DNA from: Acanthamoeba sp. SK_2022b
Lineage: Eukaryota > Discosea > Longamoebia > Acanthamoebidae
Direction of reading: 5' to 3'
DNA: 10,075 nucleotides
Assembly: GCA_027943245.1 (NCBI GenBank)
Contig: JANDJZ010001319.1
Span: 1-10,075 of the forward strand
The number at the start of each line of letters is the position of its first letter. Within the stretch, counting starts at the first letter, position 1. The translations under genes and the position numbers were made by a program. Below are positions 6,612-10,075 of this stretch, piece after piece. The notes under the pieces are model-generated. The model made no database searches. It saw only the letters and a list, made by a program, of their open reading frames with translations, and was not told where the DNA came from.

Positions 6612-6785
6612 TCAACCTGCATCAAGGCCTTGGAGGGCTTCCTGCTGCTCTGCAGGTAGCAAGTCAGCATTGACGTAGCTGAGCAGGCGTGCTACATCCT
6701 TGAAAGCATCATAGTCACACTGGTCGCACTCCTTCTCAAACTCACGGTTGGGGTAGATTTTCTTGCTTGACACTCTCAAAGCAGT
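6612..6785 (-). CDS. Unassigned 57-codon frame, possible terminal exon
   Basis: On the - strand the frame opens after a TGA at 6786-6788 and ends at TGA 6612-6614. It reads TALRVSSKKIYPNREFEKEC, then a DQCDYDAFKDVARLLSYVNA segment, and ends DLLPAEQQEALQGLDAG. The composition, with an amphipathic and acidic helix-like run and a CxxC pair, looks protein-like and unlike the shadow frames around it. I do not recognise the family. It starts 22 bases beyond the outer end of the copia LTR, so the element may have landed in or just before this exon. It lacks an obvious start codon, so if real it is an exon or a truncated frame. The overlapping DIRS-like tail on the + strand is poorly conserved here. 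Confidence 0.3.
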   Translation of the reverse strand, partial: TALRVSSKKIYPNREFEKECDQCDYDAFKDVARLLSYVNADLLPAEQQEALQGLDAG

Positions 6786-6850
6786 TCAGTGTGGAGCCAG
6801 TGAGCTGTGTTGTGATGTACGCTTTGTGGTGAAGAGTAAAGTGTGAAGTG

Positions 6851-6872
6851 AGAGAGAACAGGGGTTCTCTCT
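6851..6872 (-). repeat. LTR hairpin, 9-base arms
   Basis: A perfect inverted repeat, AGAGAGAAC and GTTCTCTCT, separated by four bases. In the element's transcript it would fold about 17-40 bases downstream of the TATA-like box, so near the presumed transcription start or R region. Confidence 0.85.
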
Positions 6873-6932
6873 GGTTTTATTACTGCTGAATATATTGTTG
6901 TAGACAGTTGTACTACAACATAACTCCTAAAC

Positions 6933-6948
6933 TTAAGGCATGCCTTAA
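6933..6948. repeat. 16-base palindrome in the LTR
   Basis: TTAAGGCATGCCTTAA is perfectly self-complementary and lies in the presumed U3 promoter part of the LTR. It could be a binding site for a dimeric factor; no specific factor is recognised. Confidence 0.85.
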
Positions 6949-7033
6949 TGTGCTATGAGCTCATTAAGTCCTACCTCATTTGGTGTTCCAGAGTGACTGT
7001 TGATCAGAGTACCTTATTAGGTAACTCACAACA

Positions 7034-7041
7034 CGCCCCTT
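7034..7041 (-). promoter_or_regulatory. Polypurine tract for plus-strand DNA priming
   Basis: The bases AAGGGGCG immediately precede the LTR's TG and lie just after the pol stop codon. This is where copia-type elements keep the RNase H-resistant primer for second-strand synthesis. The tract is short and interrupted by one C. Confidence 0.65.
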
Positions 7042-7048
7042 AACAGTA

Positions 7049-7402
7049 TCAGGAACACCTTACAAGATTTAGCTCAACACACAAGTCATTCACGTGTCCT
7101 CTACTGAGGGCCTTTGGGAGCATGTTGGCTGGCATGATGGCCATGGACATGTGATGGAGGCTAATCGTCTCATTGGCTAGGTTCTCGTGTACCAGCGCCA
7201 ACTTGATGCCGTAGTGCTTCAACTGCTGATGGTACTCGCCAGGTTGTGAGATCATCACGATTGTCAGCGCACTCTTGTTGTCACAGTAGATCAGCATTTG
7301 ACTCGCTTGGTCAAGTCCTAAGTCGTTGTAGAAGTGGCTGAGGAAGATTGCGTGCTTGATGGCTTTGGCCAGCGCATTGAGTTTGGCCTCAGCGGTCGAT
7401 GT
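7049..7402 (-). pseudogene. Copia pol, C-terminal RNase H portion (frameshifted)
   Basis: This part continues the copia RNase H domain in a different frame from the reverse transcriptase. The shift is at about 7399-7403, just after the YWRAKNQSCIH segment. From there the frame shows the conserved TAEAK block with its Glu, then LIYCDNKSAL with its Asp, and ends near PANMLPKALSRGHV, the usual copia pol terminus, at TGA 7049-7051. The RNase H would remove RNA from the hybrid during reverse transcription. The stop lies 7 bases before the polypurine tract, consistent with the natural end of the polyprotein. One missing base (or an equivalent indel) explains the break. Confidence 0.8.
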
Positions 7403-9006
7403 ATGCAGGATTGGTTCTTCGCTCTCCAGTAGACTGGGCCACCTGCAATCATGTAGAGGATACTGGATGTTGACTTGCGTGTAGTCTTGTCTCCAGCCCA
7501 GTCCACATCTGAGAAGCCTCTGGTCATGAGGCCACTCATGTCTGGCGTGTATTGTATTGCCAGCTCTTGTGTGCCATGCAAGTACCTGAATAAGTGTTTC
7601 ACTGCAGCCCAGTGTTCCCCCCCATAGGCGTTCAGATGCCTACTGAGGACGCCTGTCGTGTACACAATGTCCAGTTGTGAGGCCAGGGCAATATAGTTGA
7701 GCTGCCCTACAGCTGATTGGTATGGGACATTGACAAACTCCGGCGGTGTCTTCTTGAGCATAGGAAGCTGGAGACTGGGCTCCATGGGCGTGCCAATTGC
7801 CTTTGAGGTTGTGTATCCGAAGTTGTGTAGAAGTTCTTGTATCTTGCCTGCTTGATGTAGTAGTATTGACCTGTCTTCATCGTCGTGTATCACTTTGAGT
7901 GACATCAGGATTGAGGTCGCAATGCCTAGGTCAATCATCTTGAATCTGTTGTGCAGCACCTTCTTGATACCTGGTATGAATCGTTCTGGTGTGTAGATCA
8001 CACAGTTGTTGACGTAGACCGCTACATAGACTGCATGCTTGCCCTTGTACCTGATGTAGACACATGGGTCAGCACGTGTCAGTGTGAATCCTCTTGTATG
8101 TAGATGTGCATTGAGCATTTGGTTCCACTTGAGGGGTGCTTGTTTGAGTCCGTAAAGACTCTTATGTAGTAGACAGACGTGATCTGGACGCCCCTTGTCC
8201 ACAAAACCCTTGGGTTGGTGCATGTAGTTCTCTTCAGGAAGGGTAGCATTGAGGAACGCCATGGTCACATCCATCTGATGGACTGCATAGCCAACCTGTA
8301 CAGCTATTGCAATGAGTACCTGTAGGTGCTTGAGACATACCACTGGCACGAATGTCTCATTGAAGTCTACCCCGTAGACTTGAGTGAAACCTCTTGCTAT
8401 CCAATGGGCCTTGAACCAGTTGATTGAGCTGTCCATGTGATGCTTGAGCTTGAATAGCCACTTGGTGTTGATGATCTTCCTCCCAGTGGGTGGGGGTACC
8501 AGTTTGAATGTACCATTTGTCATTATCGCATTGTACTCATTGCGCATGGTGGCTTTCCAGTCTTTGGTGTGTGATGAGTTGACAGCTTCAGCATATGTTG
8601 TTGGGATATTGACACTATTCTTGTCCTGGTACAGCTTGTCCTCTCTTGCTATGCAGGCGTGAAACTCTTGAGAGTAGAGTTTGGGTGCTATCCTTGTGTG
8701 TGCTGGTGGTTTCTTGGGCGTAGGACACATTCTGTCGTGCCACGGTATTGGTGTGGGTTTCTTCTTGCTGGTTGTCTCATGTCCTCTGTTGTCCAGCTCT
8801 TTGTCTGATGGGGTTGCATCCTCTGCGTGGTTGGGGTTGCTGGTCTCTTCTACCTCACTGCCCGGTTCGTTTTCCTGATTGTTGGTTTCCTCTTCGATGG
8901 GTCCTTGATGAAGAGCGACTGGTTTGGGTTCATTGTGGTGAATTTCCGCCCTGGTCATGGGCGGCAATGGCGGCAGTACAGCAAGTGCTAGGTCCACGTC
9001 CAGGTC
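7400..9006 (-). pseudogene. Copia pol: integrase tail linker, reverse transcriptase and start of RNase H
   Basis: A long open stretch in the same frame as the upstream gag and integrase pieces. Residues are counted from GTG at 8997. Residues 1-120 are an acidic, Pro/Glu/Asn-rich linker. The copia RVT_2 domain follows: a WKATMRNEYNAI block, KWLFKLK, GVDFNETFVPVV, HQMDVTMAFLN with catalytic Asp243, SLYGLKQAP, and YVNNCVIY, where residues 330-331 are Asn instead of the two catalytic Asp. Then come FKMIDLG, TPM, LSRHLNAYGGEHWAAVKHLFRYLHGT and the RNase H start FSDVDWAGDKTTRKSTS. Homology ends at about 7400 where the frame shifts; the frame itself stays open to 7318. With both metal-binding residues changed the polymerase should be inactive. 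Confidence 0.88.
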
Positions 9007-9114
9007 TCATACATTGATAGGCTCCTTGCTGGGGCCTTCTGGAACGTTAAATATCATGTCTCTCGTCTCTAACACTTTATTTTCAATCAGGATTTGGTGG
9101 TGTGAGGCGTCTGC
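9007..9114 (-). pseudogene. Copia integrase C-terminal segment between two stops
   Basis: Thirty-five codons in the pol frame between TGA at 9115-9117 and TGA at 9007-9009. They include VLETRDMIFNVPE, which matches the family pattern (S/T)RDV-F-E that ends the conserved copia integrase region. This shows that the frame is one eroded polyprotein rather than separate genes. Confidence 0.75.
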
Positions 9115-9660
9115 TCATGCCGGGCCAAGGTAGATTCTGAGGTGCGTTCGATCTGCCAGCTTGCTTCTGCCCACTGGGTTGGTGAGTACCTTGACACACT
9201 GGCTGAACCTGTGTAGATTACTGATGTCTACATGTGGTTCGCTCTTGTTGGACCATTGACTGAGTGGGGTGTTGAAGTCATTGGCCGTTGTTGGTAGATG
9301 GTTGTTGATTGTGCAGGCTGTGAGTGCAGCTTCTCCCCAGTACTTCGGTGACATGTCCATGTCTTGAAGCATGCACCTGACCATCTCTAGTAGTGTGTGG
9401 TTGAAGTGTTCTGCCACTCCATTGTGCTTGGGCATGTGCGCTGGTGTCCTCTCGTGCACAATCCTTTTCTCAACTAGGTAGCACTGGACCATGGCACTCA
9501 TGTATTTGCCGCCCTGGTTGCTCTGCAGCACTCTGCATCAATGGTCAATGCCTGCCAACTTGAGGAAGTGTCTGATCGACTTGCTGACCTCACTCCTGTG
9601 TTGGATGAGATAGATCGTAGTGTACCAGCTGGTATACCAGTGGTCTTTGGATTCCATGAC
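9115..9660 (-). pseudogene. Copia integrase core, interrupted and N-terminally deleted
   Basis: Same frame as the reverse transcriptase. The region WYTTIYLIQHRSEVSKSIRH (from about 9630) matches the integrase core after its first catalytic Asp. It runs into a TGA (9538-9540), then LQSNQGGKY, where the second catalytic Asp is Asn (codon 9517-9519) and the following GGEY Glu is Lys. HNGVAEHFN keeps the third catalytic acid, Glu. The GEAALTACTINNHLPT block and an HLRIYLGPA end match the core's C-terminal part, followed by TGA at 9115-9117. The first catalytic Asp, the zinc-binding HHCC part and the protease are not present upstream. The enzyme would insert the element's DNA; this copy cannot. 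Confidence 0.85.
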
Positions 9661-10075
9661 AGCTAGCACTTGCTTGGTCACTGAAAGAACGGTCTCTTCT
9701 CTCACTCTGACACTTTGCTGGCCGCTTCCCTTGCCATCTCTGGGCTTCCTGCCCTTGAGCTTGGGACAGTCGCATCTTCTGTGCCTGACCTCACCACATT
9801 TGAAGCACTTACCAGTAAACTTTCTGGGTTTGCTGTTGTTGGACTTTGTGTTGGAGTTTCGCTCCCATTGTCCTCATGGTGCTTGGACAATGTTAATGGA
9901 CTCATGTGTTGCTGTCTTTGCAACGTGGGCGGCCTTGCGCTGGAACAGTAGCTGCTTAGCCTCTCCATAGTTCATCTCTCTTGCGCTCTCAATGATGGTC
10001 TGTACAGACTCATACTCCTCCAGGAGTCCATTGAGCATGATCATGAGTGCCAGGTTCTCATTGACCTCATAGTCC
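9661..10075 (-). pseudogene. Copia gag with CCHC zinc knuckle, 5' part outside the window
   Basis: The frame entering from the right edge encodes a copia gag (UBN2/RVE-type) segment, NENLALMIMLNGLLEEYESV, then TIIESAREMNYGEAKQLL, then a TGA at 9874-9876. After the stop the same frame continues basic and Asn/Lys-rich into a nucleic-acid-binding zinc knuckle, C-x2-C-x4-H-x4-C, at 9766-9807 (KCFKCGEVRHRRCDC), and a basic spacer. Gag packages the element's RNA. Only about 42 codons separate the knuckle from the integrase core, so the protease expected here is missing. The protein's start and the element's 5' LTR are beyond position 10075. Confidence 0.85.

Larger units (their letters stand above)
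6808..7033 (-). mobile_element. 3' LTR of a Ty1/copia-type retrotransposon
   Basis: A 226-base LTR. In the element's orientation it starts TGTTGTGA and ends TCACAACA, a perfect 8-base terminal inverted repeat with canonical TG...CA ends. It directly follows a purine-rich tract and the end of the pol frame, as expected for a 3' LTR. Inside are a TATA-like AATATATT (6889-6896), an AATAAA (6876-6881), a 9-base hairpin and a 16-base palindrome. The five bases outside the end (AGCTG on the + strand, 6803-6807) would be the target-site duplication; the matching copy and the 5' LTR lie beyond the window. Confidence 0.85.

Noticed and set aside
6422..6670. - strand open frame of 82 codons
   Set aside because: Shadow frame in a GC-rich stretch; its composition is Ala/Gly/Ser/Pro-rich with no motif. 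The neighbouring - frame at 6612-6785 looks more protein-like.
8444..9017. + strand open frames antisense to the copia reverse transcriptase
   Set aside because: Antisense shadows of a frame with strong family homology; no motifs of their own.
9007..9876. Reassigned TGA codon in this organism
   Set aside because: TGA positions do not fall on conserved Trp or Cys sites, conserved Trp codons are TGG, and TGA also sits at the natural end of copia pol (7049-7051). Degeneration explains the stops better.
1..10075. A novel defence or mobile gene system
   Set aside because: Besides host exons, the coding content is explained by DIRS-like and copia-type retroelements, and the rest by simple repeats. 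Only two small frames (4778-5050 and 6612-6785) remain unexplained.

Overview
The window is nuclear DNA of a eukaryote. It carries spliced genes with short GT-AG introns (82, about 122 and about 175 bases), two classes of degenerate retrotransposon, and several kilobases of low-complexity tandem repeat. The recognisable host genes are the C-terminal exons of a Golgi CASP protein (the CUX1/COY1 family) on the + strand and two exons of an unconventional myosin on the - strand. Together these fit an opisthokont or related protist, but I cannot name the organism.

Layout. 1-743: the last exons of the CASP gene, including its transmembrane anchor and stop codon. 744-1134: unremarkable 3' flank. 1135-3873: a simple-sequence array whose + strand is almost only A, C and T, except for an inverted middle segment (2474-3185) whose + strand is almost only G and T. 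3873-4279: two myosin exons on the - strand (end of the motor domain, then the first IQ motif) separated by an 82-base intron. 4328-4708: more of the same array. 4709-5094: unassigned sequence with one small cysteine-rich frame. 5095 to about 6600: a broken DIRS-like element (reverse transcriptase and RNase H on the + strand). 6612-6785: an unexplained 57-codon frame on the - strand. 6808-10075: a Ty1/copia-type LTR retrotransposon on the - strand, entering at its 3' LTR and running off the right edge inside gag.

The copia element is dead several times over. It has four in-frame stops (all TGA), one frameshift, Asn at both Asp positions of the reverse transcriptase active-site doublet, Asn at an integrase catalytic Asp, and an apparent internal deletion of protease plus the front of integrase. 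Many of these changes are what cytosine deamination at CpG would give. The DIRS-like element has at least two frameshifts and two TGA stops, but its RT and RNase H catalytic residues are still visible.

The genes do not form a pathway. The most interesting features are structural: an array with abrupt strand inversions and a fold-back junction, myosin exons bordered on both sides by array sequence with no other myosin exons in the window, and a clean copia LTR containing a hairpin and a 16-base palindrome. I see no defence system, CRISPR, RNA gene or prokaryotic operon.
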